A stretch of DNA of 64,000 nt from Pseudoscleropodium purum (GCA_963969395.1 OZ017799.1:3164501-3228500), one strand, 5' to 3'; counted from the first letter of the stretch, positions 1 to 12,876 are shown. Program-made: numbers and translations. Notes: a model not told the origin generated them from the letters alone.

Positions 1-152
1 ACATCGTCACTCACTTTGATAACAATGGGAGCAGCAGCAGTTGCCTCTCCTTTCACCTCCACTTTCATCTCTTCGGCAATGGCATTCTTTCGAGGTCTAC
101 CTCTCTTTTTCAGTTGCTCAGTGCTACCATCAGCCTTCCGTTTGAACACCAT
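1..152 (-). CDS. AT-hook protein, N-terminal fragment cut by the window edge
   Basis: The minus strand opens with ATG at 152-150 and stays open to base 1, giving about 50 codons. The N-terminus is basic and contains a KKRGRPRKN stretch, the GRP core of an AT-hook that binds the minor groove of A/T-rich DNA. An alanine-rich stretch follows. An in-frame TAA lies 7-9 bases upstream of the ATG, so this is the likely start unless splicing intervenes; an acceptor-like AG sits just before the ATG. The rest of the gene lies left of the window, so the family cannot be named. A nuclear DNA- or chromatin-binding role is inferred from the AT-hook only. Confidence 0.6.
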   Translation of the reverse strand, partial: MVFKRKADGSTEQLKKRGRPRKNAIAEEMKVEVKGEATAAAPIVIKVSDD

Positions 153-1130
153 TGTCCTTTAATTGAACAACGACCCAAAAAAATAAAAAAAAGTAAAAAA
201 ATTAAGAGAAGCAACCAAGCATAGGCTCGCTCCTCTTTCTCAACATTCGCACGTCATAGCTCCATGTCCACCCTGAAACACACACAGACTGGATCAGGCC
301 ACCATCAACAAAATAGGCCATACATAAGATACATATCCAGAGTTTCCCTATCGACACAAAATTCCGTCGACATCAACACCCTAAAACAACTCAATAGTTC
401 ATGCCGACATCCCCGCTGACCTATCCCCCAAGAACAATCCAACCCTCTAACCAAGACGAAAGTGTAACCTCGAATTTATAATTCATTTTTCCAGAATTCC
501 ATACAAACCAAACCCTGAGTAACAGCATCTCCACGAACTCACTCACTCTCTTTCAAAAGAATCTTAAGAGAACAATACACGATCAGTCCTCACATATAAG
601 TGATGTAAATGCTACACACAAACAGTATAACCTAGACGAGAGAGTAAACAATAAACTGCATTTTTTCAAGAATGTTGACAAACCAAACCCTGAGTTGCAA
701 GCAACCCCCAAGCGGCGATGATGAAATTCCTATCACTCACCTCAAAAAGGTTTCGAAATGCACACTTGTGTTGTGTGAGGTACTGGAAACGACAAAAAAA
801 GGAATGGATTGAGCTTTAGTACTGCAAAAAGGCGGTGTGGGTCTTCTGCAATGGGCGGCAATGCAATGCGATTGCGGAGATGAGATCGCTTGCAAGGGAA
901 TGGCGGGGTCTGAGATCTGCAATTACATTCGCCACCCACGACGTTCGGAAAAGAGGAGAGAGAGGAAGGTGGGAGCCAGCGCGGGAAAAGTTTCGGCAGC
1001 GGGATTGGGAGATGCGGTAATGAAGTGAGGTGGCGCTTTGGTTTGGCCGAGGTGGCGGGGCGGTGCTAACGGTCGTAAATAGGGTTGGACGAGGGGTCCT
1101 GGTGCGCCGCCTTTTGCTTTTAGAGAGGGA
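153..1130 (-). promoter_or_regulatory. Leader, probable 5' UTR intron and promoter of the AT-hook gene
   Basis: There is no long coding frame here. From about 800 to 1130 the DNA is clearly richer in G+C and CpG than the A+T-rich sequence beyond 1180, as expected for a gene's 5' end. On the minus strand a strong donor-like GAG|GTGAGT lies at about 740, and an acceptor-like AG precedes the ATG at 152. A non-coding first exon plus a roughly 580-base leader intron is therefore plausible. The putative intron contains a diverged tandem duplication (about 446-545 and 632-715). Exact transcript ends are not visible. Confidence 0.4.
446..715. repeat. Diverged tandem duplication in the AT-hook gene leader
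   Basis: Two stretches share the same order of words. Both have taacc(a/t)agacga(a/g)ag, then a T-rich centre, then acaaaccaaaccctgagt. The first copy is at about 446-545 and the second at about 632-715, roughly 180 bases apart. They are well diverged, so the duplication is old. It lies inside the probable leader intron. Confidence 0.5.
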
Positions 1131-1179
1131 CTTTCTTTAGTGGCTTTCCTCGCTGTTCTGGCCTGGCTTGGCCTTGACA

Positions 1180-4100
1180 GAGAATTCAGAATGATTGTAA
1201 ATAGCCTCCATTAAATTAGCTGATTGTGGTGCAAGTACTTGTAATTAACAATTGACATATGCTGCTGGTGGTAAAATATGAGATTTTAAAAAAATTTAAA
1301 AAAAATTGTGAATGCCTTTCAATGAAGGCTAATGAACCTATATAAATTGTTGACTAGTTTTTTGGTTGGATCTTGTTGGAAGTCAAAAGAATATTTTGGA
1401 TTATCTTCTTTTGCATTCTTGGAATCTCATATAAATAGATTAAAAATATCCAAATTACAAAAGATATTTGTACCCAAAAGCAACCCAAAGCTCTAATTAA
1501 TAGAGGAAGAACATATTTGGTAAGATTTTGTAAGGTTGATTTTAGATTGAAGGGATCACAATTAATTATTGTTGTCTTATGTAGGTCTTCAAGCATCATC
1601 AATTCTAACATGTTTAATTGACCTTATACAAGTATACACATATTGTTTGAATGAGTGTGAGTGTGATATGTGATATGATGGCTCGGGGCAACTTCTATCT
1701 AGAGTTGCAATCTGAAACTATACATTTATAGAATCAAATGATTTTAGTACATGAAGACTAACTAGTTTAAAAGTTATTTCCTTTCATGGCTGATGTGATG
1801 TAATGGTTGCCATGTGGTAGACAAATAAGTAGCTTTGGACTTTTGGAGGGCTCATAAATACTTAGATTTGACATGTAAAGGCATTTGAATAACCAACCCC
1901 AAAGGTGACGTTTCAAATGGAGGACATCTTGAATTGGCATTTTCCATCATGCAAGGGGCCAATTAATAAGCCTATGTAGAGGCCAATTGAAGATGCTTTT
2001 AATTTGTGCAATAAGATGTCATTCTTGGTGCTTACAAAATACTCCAAAACATGTGGGAAAATATTTTTTTGAAGAAGTCTTGCATAGCATATATATAAAG
2101 AGTTTTTTACTAGAATGATAAAGAAAATAGTAGAGAAGATGGTAGAAGATCTAATGGCTAAGAGAAGTGAAGGATAATTATTAGGAGCCAAAAAAATATT
2201 TATGTATGAGAATTTTTCTAAAAATTGTGAAATCTCTCTTGTCATTTGGGCCTTCATTTAATTTAGGGAGGGTACAATTTGATGTGATTAGAATGCATAT
2301 TATTAAAGAAGCTCAAGGTTACAAGAGTGGGAGTGTGGAACTAATGTATCCATATGGAAAAAAGAAACTTAGAATGTAAGTACTCACATATTGTTGTCAT
2401 TTCATAAAGATAATAATTAAACTTAACTACAATTTAGAATAAGATTTAAACAAAAGACCAAATAGAAAGTGGCATTTCATAATTTATAGGATAATTTTAA
2501 AATATTTTATTCTTTAAAGATTAGATGTTCATATATTGAATTATAAATGAATACAAACATTTAGTGTTTACAATTCAAATTTGACATTAAAATTGTGCCC
2601 CTTGGGCATATTTGTACTTTAAGGGTTAACAATTGTATGACAAATGTGTAATATATTCTACAACACTATTTTATGGAAGGTCATATTAACCTAGTAAGAA
2701 CATTGAGGACTAAAATGCCCAAAGAACAACCTTCAAGCTCACTTTCAAGGAAATTATAGAAATAAGGAATGCACCTATTCTTTTTAACTATATAAATGGT
2801 GATAGGTCCACATTCTTTTACGGTTAATCATAAGAGATTAAATCCATTGCAAAATGGTCAAACATTATGTTGACCTAATTTAGCCTTTCAAATTATGGTC
2901 AAATATCAATTTTATATTTATAGTATGTGATATTGTAGAAACTCTATTAGTGCAACAAAATTCAATTTTTTTTGTAAAAATTTGTTATATATTATTTTGA
3001 GAAAGATTGTATTTTCCATTGAAATTGGGTTTTTTAGGGCTTTTGATGGAAAAAATCAAGTTAATGTGATTTCTTAAAGCTAAAAAATCAAAATAAATCT
3101 ATACCAAATATAATATGTACTAAAATTATTTATAATTTTTTTATCAAAGATGAAGTTTAGAGTGGGAAATATAATTCTAAATCCTAAATTCTAAACAAAT
3201 ATTGGAAAGAAGAAAATATGAGTTTTTTAGAGAGAGAGAGAGACACACACACACACACACAATAGTGTGCTAATTTGGATCCTAATGCATAGAGCTTGTA
3301 GTTGCAATAATTTTTTGAATTTAAAAAAAATTCAAAATTTTCAAATGGATTAGAAACAAAACTTATCATTACAAGCTTATTTTCAAATAAATAGTTTGAT
3401 ACAAGTACCAAAAATGGATATTTTTGAAAATAAATCACAATCAAAATTGACCAAGGTGCATCTACTATTGGTATTAGGAAGCACAAATCTTTAAAGGTTA
3501 AAGAGCTTTGGTTGTATTCAATCGAAGATGCTTGAACTACAAAACAACATGTTAAGAGTCTTAGTGGTTGGTTCATCCCATTCTCTCCCTTGAGCCGCCT
3601 TCTCTTTTCTTTCTTTGATTCTCTTTCAAACTTGATTCTCTCTTTGTTATTCTATAGCCCTAGCCTTTTTTTCTTCTAAATTTCTTTCTTGATCTTGCAG
3701 CCCTATGCTAATGACTCCAATGACTCCGATGCATCTTAGGTCATCCCAAGCATTAGCCATCTATCTAAAACTCTGTAATCCATGCTCATCACAAAGCTGA
3801 AATCCTACCTTCCAACCTTGAAGAAAATGAGCAATTGCATAAAAAATGAAAGCAATTGATACAAGAAATGAAAGTGAAAAAATTCAATATTGCTTTTCCT
3901 TGAACTCTAAATCCTCTGCTAAATCCTAAACCATCACCGTTGATTTCTCGATTGTGAGATCAAGACCAGTCCCATTTGTTGACTCATCTCAGTCACATCA
4001 CTTTTATACTCCCGTAGGTATCAACAATCTAGGGAATTATATTTTACCACCAACCCCTATTCTTGTATAATGTTCCATTGAGAAATACACCCATGTAGAC

Positions 4101-7028
4101 ATTTGTATACCAAAGATATTAGCCAAAATAATATAGTAAATCTTTGGTAGAAACATTTGAAAATCTATTTTGAACTACAAAAAAGTCCCTAATTCACAAT
4201 TACAATACATCAATGATATATGAAACATCAATTTGGAACCTTAATTATCATATCTATGTACTATAGAGTCCCTTTTTTATTTATAGAAGTTCATGTGTAC
4301 AAAAAAGAAGCTTAAATACATGGTATTGATATTGTGACAATCCATGGTAATCTTTACAAAAGTCCCCCTACATTCCATGTGCATGATTTTCTAAAAATTA
4401 ATTATGTGATTTTCTAAGCAACCATATATAAAATAAAGTGTTCAATTTTTTTTATTAAAAATATATTTTCTATTCTATAAAATAGTACTTGAAATAAGAG
4501 TGGGGCCGTGAAAATGTCATTGGGACAATGATTTGGGTCCATTCAACCATGCATACACCCATTAGTACAACCACATTAGTACAAAGTACAATTTTTAGGA
4601 GACTTCATACTTAAGGAATTTCCACTCAGAAGTATGCAACTTAAAAATAAAGACCAAAAGGTCTCCAAAGTGGCATCACTAAGGTATGGAGGGGAGTAAC
4701 TTTAGAATTAGTACAATTAAACAAAACAACTTATGATCAACAAGTTAGTGAGAAAACAACCAAGAACAAGTGCACACAAGAATAATATTTGAATGGACCT
4801 CAATGTTCTTCAAAAAATTCTAAAAAAACCTCAATATTGAAACAAAAAATGTTCAAACAACCATTTGGTGAGTTGGCTCAAAAAGGACCAAAATCCATTT
4901 AAATGAATTCAATAGAGTCAAAATAACAAAAAGTAGTGTTTTGAGAGGAGAATGGGTGCCCTAATAAACTTTCCTAAAAGAAATTTTCCCTCATTTTCCT
5001 AGTGATAATCTTATTAATTAAGATTTTCATTCTAATCTCTAGATTTTCAACTTGTTATGATGGTTATAAACTCTAACTTTTGGAAAAAGACTCCAAATCA
5101 CAAACAGATTGTGCCATTTGCTTTGAAAGGCCATTTGTAATCTTTGAGATCCCCTATTTCTTTTCTTTTGCAAATAAGTCATTGAAACTTAGCACTAATT
5201 TAAAACTTTAAAAAGGTAAAAATTCAACTATTGGAGTGTATTTTTTGTATAGAAAGTAAATAGACTAAGCTCTATAGAAGGTATAAGGGAATAAAAAAAG
5301 ACCCCTTTTTAACCTCACTCCAATTTCATATGTTTCCAAACCACCAATCAATTTTACAAATCATCTTTAATTTTGCTAGTATTGGAGAATCTTGTTGGTT
5401 TGTATACTTTTGGATGTCAAATTGTCATGAAACTTGTTGGCACGTGTTATTAGTATACAAAATTTATACTAATTTTTAGTGAGATTTTATTACACCTTAG
5501 GTAATTTTTAGAAATTTTCCATTGTATGTTTTGGCGGTTGAGCATTTGGAAGAGGATCTTCTACAAGTTGAAACATTTTGGAAATTTTTGTAGAACCTCT
5601 CATGGAATATTTAAAAATATGTGTAGGCTCATAAATTTACCTTGCACATTCAAAGAAAGAGAACAAAAAATCCCGCTACCTCTTTTAATTACTAATGAAT
5701 AGGAAATCTTTCATACAAAAAGGAATCTTGACAAACCAATTTTATTATTTGACTTTTGACATGGTTTGGATCTTGGAACATCATATTTTGGCCGTAGATG
5801 CCCTCCACTAGTTTGTCCTCGATTTGTGTCACTTGCAAACTAATAATTGGGGTTTATATTATTTTTTGAAATCGACTAAGAAACTAAAATATATCCTCAA
5901 GAATTGACTTAGGGATTTTATTTGGATTCCTTTGAGATATTTTATCTACAAAGAGTCACATGCATAGTAGGTTGAGGTAGTTTGGGTACTATTCACTAAA
6001 TATTTATAATTTCTATTACTTTAGGGTTTCTAAACTATTTATATGTAGAATTTTGGATTATTTTAGGTATAAATTTCTACTTTGAATCAAATACCATATT
6101 GGCATATAACATATTTAATTTGTTTCAACACTCTTTTTGGGGGGCTTTTTGCATAGTAATCTTCACTCAAACTATAAAAGCAAAAAAGAACTATGAATTC
6201 CAAATAATAAATTGGGAAATCATAGTTGACAAGGAGCCTTATTTCCAAATTAGAAAAGTTGTTGTCCATGATGTCGGAATCTTCTGGCGGGAATAGTTCG
6301 CCATCTATGTATTTGGAGTCATACATGATGCACACAATGGAGGAGTTTGCATTCATGGCCATCAATTTTTCAAAAAGGAATGTGGAGGATGGCATCATAA
6401 ACAACCCCCTAAGTTGAAGACTAGTCAGGACCTTCATTTGCTCCCTATCTCTACTAAAACAAGCATCTTCAACTCAAGGATGCTCGTTCTCATTGCAGAT
6501 GGAGATCGCATTGAATTAGAAATTGGACATGCCCATCAACAAAGCTTTGAATGGTCCCCTATTCAAGGATGATGTTCCAACGCTGCTTGTACATTGGTTT
6601 GTCCATACAAGTTACATTAAAACAACGTTTGCCTTGAAGGATCATACAAAGAGTGCGCAATTTTGGTAGTAGAATGTAGCTCATTTACCTCAATTTGAGG
6701 ATAATCGACCTTGTCCCTTGTACTCTACCATAGGCCAATTGTCCCTTTTCCTTCAACACTTTATTTTATTAGAAGATTATTAGAGACCATTGGCAGTCTT
6801 TGGACTCGAAGTCATTTGGAATTAGACTTCCATACATAAACAATGTCAATACATTGCTACTAAGACTGCCACCTCATTGGTCTCGAGGGTCAAGATCTCT
6901 CTCTATTTTAAAGGTTCTTTAAAGAATTCACAAGTCAAAGTAGAAGGATAGTGTATCTTAGAGTGTAGGCTTATATAGTGCAGTGATATTTTGGAAGTGA
7001 ATTGCACTATCCTTATGGGCCTGGAAAA
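1180..7028. other. A+T-rich gene-poor DNA
   Basis: Only short open frames occur, with no codon bias, splice structure or recognisable motif. One microsatellite is present at 3230-3260. A short frame on the plus strand near 6226-6417 (serine- and methionine-rich) could be a decayed transposon piece but shows no diagnostic motif. No gene is supported. Confidence 0.6.
3230..3260. repeat. Compound (GA)n(CA)n microsatellite
   Basis: About 13 bases of alternating G/A are followed directly by about 18 bases of alternating A/C, within non-coding DNA. Confidence 0.9.
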
Positions 7029-7954
7029 TTAACCCCTTAAGGACCAAGGCCTTTTTTTTTTTGCCAAAAAACACTCAAAATTGCCATTTTTATAGCAAGA
7101 AGTAAAAAAAAAATTTAATTGTTTTTTTTTCACATCTAATTGTAGGATATCACACCTAACTATTATGAAAATGTGTGGAAATTTTTTTAGAATTTTTGAC
7201 CAAGTAGATTGCATGATATCTGCATTTAAAGTGGAAAAAACAATCTTTTCAGCACATTAGGGGACTAGATTTTTTTAACTTTGAACATTTTTAACTTTAA
7301 TCTTTTGCACTATAGCATTTTGAGCTTTAATCTTATGGTATAAAACTGAGTTGAGAGTTTAGAAAAAATTCAAAATATTCAAAAAAAATTAATTTTTATT
7401 CTTTAAAAAATTGCTAAGTAGAAGTAGGTATGAGATAGAAGGAAAATCTAAAATATTCACTTCTCTAAAATGAAATTAAAATGCACTAGTCCCAATGGTG
7501 AGATTGTTCTATCAGGAAATATTGACCATGTGAAACTTTTTTTTTGAAAAATTGTAAAAATTGCATTCAGAAATGAATCCTACAGGTTATTTTTTGAAGA
7601 AGATCCTCTAATTGCCCGAAAAACAAGATTGTCTATAACTTTCTCATTAAAAATCCAAATGGAATGAATCAAAGCTTCACATGTACAAAAAAATATAATC
7701 TATAAGGAAAAAAAATTTAAAATTTAAAATTTTGAAATTTTTTTTCTACCCCTCACCCCTTGTTTTTTGAGCTTATTTGGGCATAACTTTTGTTTTTGAG
7801 TACTGATTGAGAAAAAAATTATATTGCCATAAAGCTAATCAATTTTTCTATCTTCAAAAAAAGTTTCAAAAAATAAGGAAAAAATTTCAGCTTGTAGGTA
7901 CTTGCTCAAAATTCCATTTGTCCCCTGAAGGGACAATTGTCCTTTAGGAGTTAA
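7029..7954. mobile_element. TTAA-ended non-autonomous element, copy A
   Basis: A 926-bp block begins TTAACCCCTTAAGGACCA and ends ...TCCTTTAGGAGTTAA. Read inward from both sides the ends form imperfect inverted repeats (TTAACCCCTTAAGGACC against TTAACTCCTAAAGGACA). A similar 934-bp block lies at 53511-54444 in the same orientation, also with TTAA at both ends and a related first 70 bases. No transposase frame is inside. TTAA at both borders resembles the piggyBac target-site rule, but ends alone do not prove the superfamily; a Mutator- or hAT-like origin is not excluded. Confidence 0.5.
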
Positions 7955-8510
7955 GTTGAAAGTGTTGGAGGCAGCAAAGAGGAATTAACATCTAATAGTA
8001 ATGCTTAAGTATGGGAGTAAAGTTTTCAAAGTCAATGGTTTTTGAGTCTCTTTTTCTATTAATAACATGATAAATAAATACGTAAAAGAATATTTAAAAA
8101 AATAGAGAGCTTCATGTATAATAAGCTTCTATATTCCTATACTAATTCTAAAAATTCAATGGTTGATAATTCATTCACTTTAGGTGACATTATGAAGAAA
8201 AGTTGCACACTCTTTGTGTATTCAAAATCCCAATTAAATCAAACTAAATGTAACTTCACTTGTTTTTCTATCTATCACTTACTTTTTGGTACATCATGTG
8301 AAAAAATGTCTCTCATTTCCTAATTGATTAATGTAACTCTCCTAGTTTATTTTAAGTCATTTGCTTAAACACATAAGAAAATTTCTATCATTGTTGTAAG
8401 TCAATCTGTATTTACCTTTGGATTCAACAACTATTAATTTGATGGAGCTTCACACTCATGTTTTCAAAGTTTCAAAATGACCATTTTGTCTCAATTTAAC
8501 AAATAATGCT

Positions 8511-8835
8511 TTAGATGAGCTTGGTGCATTGAAGGAGTATATTGATGAGAACTTAGCCAATAAATTCATTTGACGTTCTAAATCCCCAACTAGTGCTCTC
8601 ATTCTTTTTGTAAAGAAAAAACATAAATCTTTACAAATGTGTGTAGACTATTGAGGCTTCAATAAGGTAACAATCAACAATCAATCTTCATTAACACTAA
8701 TCTTAAGACTTTTTAAGAATCTAGGATAAACAAAAGTTTATACCAAGATTGATCTATGAGGAGCATACAATCCAATACAAATCAAAGAAGGTGATGAATG
8801 AAAGACTAGTTTTCAAATGAGGTATAGTGTGAGTG
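8511..8835 (+). pseudogene. Ty3/Gypsy LTR-retrotransposon reverse transcriptase, decayed fragment
   Basis: In the plus direction the conceptual translation shows, in the correct order, the conserved landmarks of the N-terminal Ty3/Gypsy reverse-transcriptase domain: a LKEYIDENLA-like helix, an LFVKKK-like strand, a MCVDY motif followed by KVTINN, and further on KVYTKIDL and GAYN with an IKEGDE-like stretch. Several in-frame stops (for example directly after the VDY motif) and at least one frameshift break it. No LTRs, gag, integrase or RNase H were found nearby. This is an old dead copy of a plant Metaviridae-type element. Confidence 0.8.
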
Positions 8836-10222
8836 CTTTATCCTCACCCTTACAATAAAGTATATACAATTGGATTCTATGTTTTGCGTAGTCAAATTTC
8901 CTAGTGGGTGTCTAGCATGTCGTTCAATTATGCCTTAGACTAAGCAATGAATAGTTTGTCGTTATTCCTACGTTTAGTTTTCCTAAGTGCAATTCCTAAA
9001 CAAATCAATGGTAAATTAATAACAATAGACAATTTGGGCTAAAGCAAATCAAAATTTAAAAATTGATAGGAGTTAGTCAAGCACAAAGATTAAATATCCT
9101 AAGTCACAAGGTTTTATATTTCCTTTTCAAAATGATAAAGTTTGCCTAATTTGGATTATTTCCCTAAAAGTTATCCATGGATGAAGTTTAGCCTTTAAAC
9201 TAAAGTATAAAACTTCATCCTTTATTTTCTACTATTCTAACTATTGAAATGAACTTTGGATTTTTGTATTTGTTTTAAGTTTAATTCTACTTTTTAGATT
9301 CTCAGTTTGACTTGGTTTAGTCAAATCTTGATGACTTTCATCCAGATTTGTCTTAATCTAAGTCAAAACTTCATCCTAAAATAACTCCTTCGATATTAAT
9401 CTACTTTCTGAGTATAAATCAATTTTAGAAATCTTAAAACATTCACTGAATGATATTGATTCTAACTTATTCCTTGGTTGTCTTCCAAAAGATTCAATTT
9501 AAATTCGTCTTTGTTAACTATTACTTTTGACCTCTATCTCTATTTTCTATTTTTAGGATTGATTTATTTTTATCTAGAAGTCCATAGAATCATCTTTCTA
9601 AGAAGATTAAACACTTATTCTTTTGACCTTCTTACAAAAATTTATGACTAAATGAAGTTTGACTGCTAATCGGTGTTTTCAAACTTCATTCACTAAATCC
9701 TTTTTAACTTAAATTTTCAAATTAATTTTTATCTTTGTTTTTTACTTTTGGTTTGAATCTAGATTCTAATATTCTTTTCTTGATTCTTTTGAATGACCTT
9801 TCTAATTTTTCATTCACTTTACTACTATTTTTCATCCAATTGTAACTTTTGGAATTTTACTCTATTTTCTACTTTTAATATCTTTTTGGAAAGCTATTAT
9901 AATTTACAAATATATTCTAAATTAAAAATTTGGTTTCTTGATCTTTGGAATATTTTGAGTCTAAAGTTTAAATTCTAATTGAATCTTTCTACTTCTAATT
10001 TAATATTTTAAAGAAAAAAAGCAATTGTGGAAAAGAAATTAAAAGACTTACTTCAAACTCCATGGATTCAATTATTCTATTTTCATGAATCATAAACATG
10101 ATCACATCCTAATGCCCTTCAATCTCTACCTAGTAGTCCTTCGTATTTTGAATTTGCTATGTTGTCAAACCATACAATTAACTAAAGGAGTATAAACTGT
10201 GCAACTGGACTCGGTCTTGGCC
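8836..10222. other. A+T-rich DNA without a gene
   Basis: T-rich sequence with many stops in all frames. It may include further decay of the retroelement just before it, but no motif is readable. Confidence 0.5.
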
Positions 10223-11212
10223 ATGGTGGTGAAGGAGATGACTCCAAGTAGGAGAGCTTTGCATTCAGCACGGTCTGTCGCCCGAGAATATGCCTGGCAA
10301 CGCGTCGCCAGGTCTCTTGCTACTCACATTTGATATGTGTGGTTTAGAAAACAATGTAACGGTGGATCTTTTGCACAATGAATGCGCTTCTTTACTTTCA
10401 CTGTGGAACAATCATGCATGATTTTGGTTGTATGTCGTAGGCGATCACAGGGTGAGTCTGGATTTTTGAGGGCGGAGACTTGGGAATTGCAATGCAGAGG
10501 AGAAAACGCGTGGACACTATCAGTATGTTAATTAACGTCTCTGCATGTATTGCAGTTGAGTGAGTACAATGCTACTTTCGAGGTCCAGATCACCGAGTGG
10601 ACAACTGCAGGACTCGTTGCTAAAATTGAGGTAAGAGTTTTAGTCTCCATGGTCGAAGTGTTATCCTTCGATGAGTTTTTGTGTTTATTCTTTTGACTGT
10701 TTGTAATCGTACTAGCTGGAAGGTGTAATCGAACAGTTTTGCATATATGGAACTTTCTTGCTCAAAGTGAAAGCAAAGAGGTTGATTTGCAGCATCATAG
10801 AGTGCGTCTTTTCGTGACAAACCATCAAATCTACACATTAAGCTGCTAAGATTCTTGGGTTTTGGGGGGCATACATTCATTTCTGAAAGTAACCAATGCA
10901 TTGTTCTGTTGTAATTGTCAGGGTTTACGCGCTTTTCTTCCAATTTATTACCTCGTTAATCACGTCCCAGAACCATCAACCCTGGTATCTGTCTCTTATA
11001 AAGAATATGTGAGTGTATTGCTTGCAATTTTAAGTACTTGTTTGCCATCGCTGCTAGATGCTGTTGGTTATACGCGCTTACTCATGTCCGTATATTGAAC
11101 TTTTACTATTGATTGGTTTCATTGTGAATAGGTTGGACAAAAATTTACTGTGATGATTAGCAGTGTTGATGAGAAGTGGAGCAACGTGGTTATCAGCGAA
11201 AAGAAAGCCTGG
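10223..11212 (+). pseudogene. S1 RNA-binding-domain protein gene fragment (plastid-type)
   Basis: Three consecutive exons with clean GT-AG borders and phase 0 junctions encode most of an S1 domain: 10556-10630 (25 codons, ITEWTTAGLVAKIE), 10922-11008 (29 codons, starting GLRAFLP) and 11132-11212 (27 codons, ending ISEKKAW). These match the order of strands in plant organellar S1 proteins, in which 'GGLLxxIEGLRAFLPxxEL' and 'LSEKEAW' are typical. A possible upstream exon starts with ATG at 10223 (MTPSRRALHSARSVARE), but its donor is out of phase with the next acceptor unless a weaker AG at 10558-10560 is used. No further S1 sequence follows the last donor at 11213, and the convergent O-methyltransferase 3' end begins within 320 bases. 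I infer a truncated duplicate or decaying gene; an intact short gene is less likely. Confidence 0.65.
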
Positions 11213-11526
11213 GTAAAGTGCAAAGTCTTGTTCACCAGGGCCGAAATTGATGTTGGCTCAAGTTGCTCTTTTGGAGTTCTGTTTGAAACTTCTCTCAGGC
11301 TCTTAGCAAACCTCCTCCTTGCCAGATTTGTGTGTGGATCAGAGTTTGTGCTTGCAGTTATTCATGTAAACACCATTCTTCAATTCTATTGTGACTAAGT
11401 CGATTGATCGTCAGTTTTATTGTGAATAGTTGAAAATTCTTCATTAAATACATGTCCTGTATCCAACACTATTGAATAGGATCCCCAGAGGACAGCCCTC
11501 TATTGGCAGACAGGACCCAAACGAAA

Positions 11527-12876
11527 TCAAGTTTTGCGTAGCTCTGTAATACTGAGGTAGTCTACTTTGCAGACGCCGTTGAGTTTTTGGAATCCTGCCT
11601 CCAAAGCCAACTTCCGCACCTCGCACTCTGTTCGCTCTCGCGCACTGCCGAAACAAAGCATCATGATGATGTCGAATTGGAAGGCCAAATGATCGCCGTC
11701 ATCGAAGACCCCACTGTCGGGTAAGATGCTGTCGGCGATAATCACTTTGCCGTGTGCCGGCAAAGCCTTGAAACAGTTTTTCAATATCCGGAGGCAGGTC
11801 TCGTCGTCCCAGTTGTGCAATATCCACTGCAGATCGAAAACACAGTGCATATGCAAATTAGTCTCTTCGTTACAGGTATCAAATCCTTTTCAAACTTATT
11901 CTTGGGGTAGGAGATCGAAAGTGGGAGCTTTGTGCACTGAAGGTTGTGGGAAGCTGACCTTTATGAAGATAGCGTCGGCGCCGGCGGGAACGAATTCGCG
12001 GAAGTCTCCACCAACGTGATCCACTCCTGGCAGAATTTCAATTCTTTGTCATTGCCGCACCCTAAAGTTCCGCAGTGTGGCAATTCTTGAGATTTCTCAG
12101 CCTGCAAGACGGTGGAGCGTCATACCTGGAATGCCAGGGCAGGCGTCGATGATATGAGGCTGGTCGAAGTTGATGCCCTTGATGTGAGGATGCTTGGCAA
12201 CGATGTGGCTGATAGTGGAAGCAGACCCGCCTCCGACATCGACCAACACCTTCACCTCCTCGAACCTCTGGTACGCATCCAAAATGGCTCGCACGTATAC
12301 CTCCGATTTCCCCGCCATGGCCTTGTTGAAATGGGCGTTGAAATCAGGATTTTGCTGTCCGTATTCCCACATATTCAACCCATCATGTGCTCTTTCAAAT
12401 GCATTGAGTGTATCGTCAACTACAGATTTGTCCATTGTATCATAATTCAATATAAGGGGGTATAGCGACAGGTGCAAGAAGTTTACGAAGGAGCCGGTTT
12501 CCGCGCCGTCCACGAAAAATTTTCCAACCTGTTCCATCCCGAAGCGGCGCTCGACTTGACCATCTGCTCCTGTTGTGACCACTTCGCTCAAAATCTGTTT
12601 GCAGCTCACCAACCGGAGCAATCTTTCGAGATACTTGACACTGATGGACTTCCCCGGCATGGCCAGCTGGGCGAGCTCTTCCGCTGTGAGCCGTGCTCCA
12701 TCACCCGCTGCAGCCAGGGCTTCCAAGATGTTGAGACGCACCAGAGATGCCAGTGTGTTTGGAACTATTGACGCCAGCAGCCATCCACACGCAGCCATAC
12801 TTGCGCTGTTCATGTCTTTGGGCAGAGCCAGCTTCTCATGCAGGACAGTACTCCGGTCGTCTCCTCCGCCTGCCAT
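11527..12876 (-). CDS. Caffeic-acid/flavonoid-type class II O-methyltransferase
   Basis: Three exons on the minus strand, 12126-12876, 11959-12026 and 11527-11826, join in phase to give 372 aa, the usual length for plant SAM-dependent phenolic O-methyltransferases. The N-terminal dimerisation domain is followed by the SAM-binding LVDVGGGS at residues 211-218, the PGVDHVGGDF loop around 250-259, and WILHNW with the catalytic His at 277. The second catalytic acid is present (Glu337 in the RERTE segment), but the position of the other conserved Glu appears as Asp305 (ADSILP). The start is ATG 12876-12874. A CACTA element begins 9 bases upstream of it and separates the gene from its former upstream DNA at 22618 onward. 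Probably cytosolic, methylating a phenylpropanoid- or flavonoid-like hydroxyl; the substrate cannot be read from sequence. The coding frame is intact. Confidence 0.9.

Noticed and set aside
1913..2257. 114-codon frame on the minus strand
   Set aside because: A+T-driven composition, no motif, no splice signals, and surrounding DNA without coding character.
3184..3576. 130-codon frame on the minus strand
   Set aside because: It runs through the (GA)n(CA)n microsatellite and has no recognisable domain.
6087..6437. 116-codon frame on the minus strand near 6.2 kb, with opposing plus-strand frames
   Set aside because: No domain on either strand; possibly decayed transposon sequence but not supportable.
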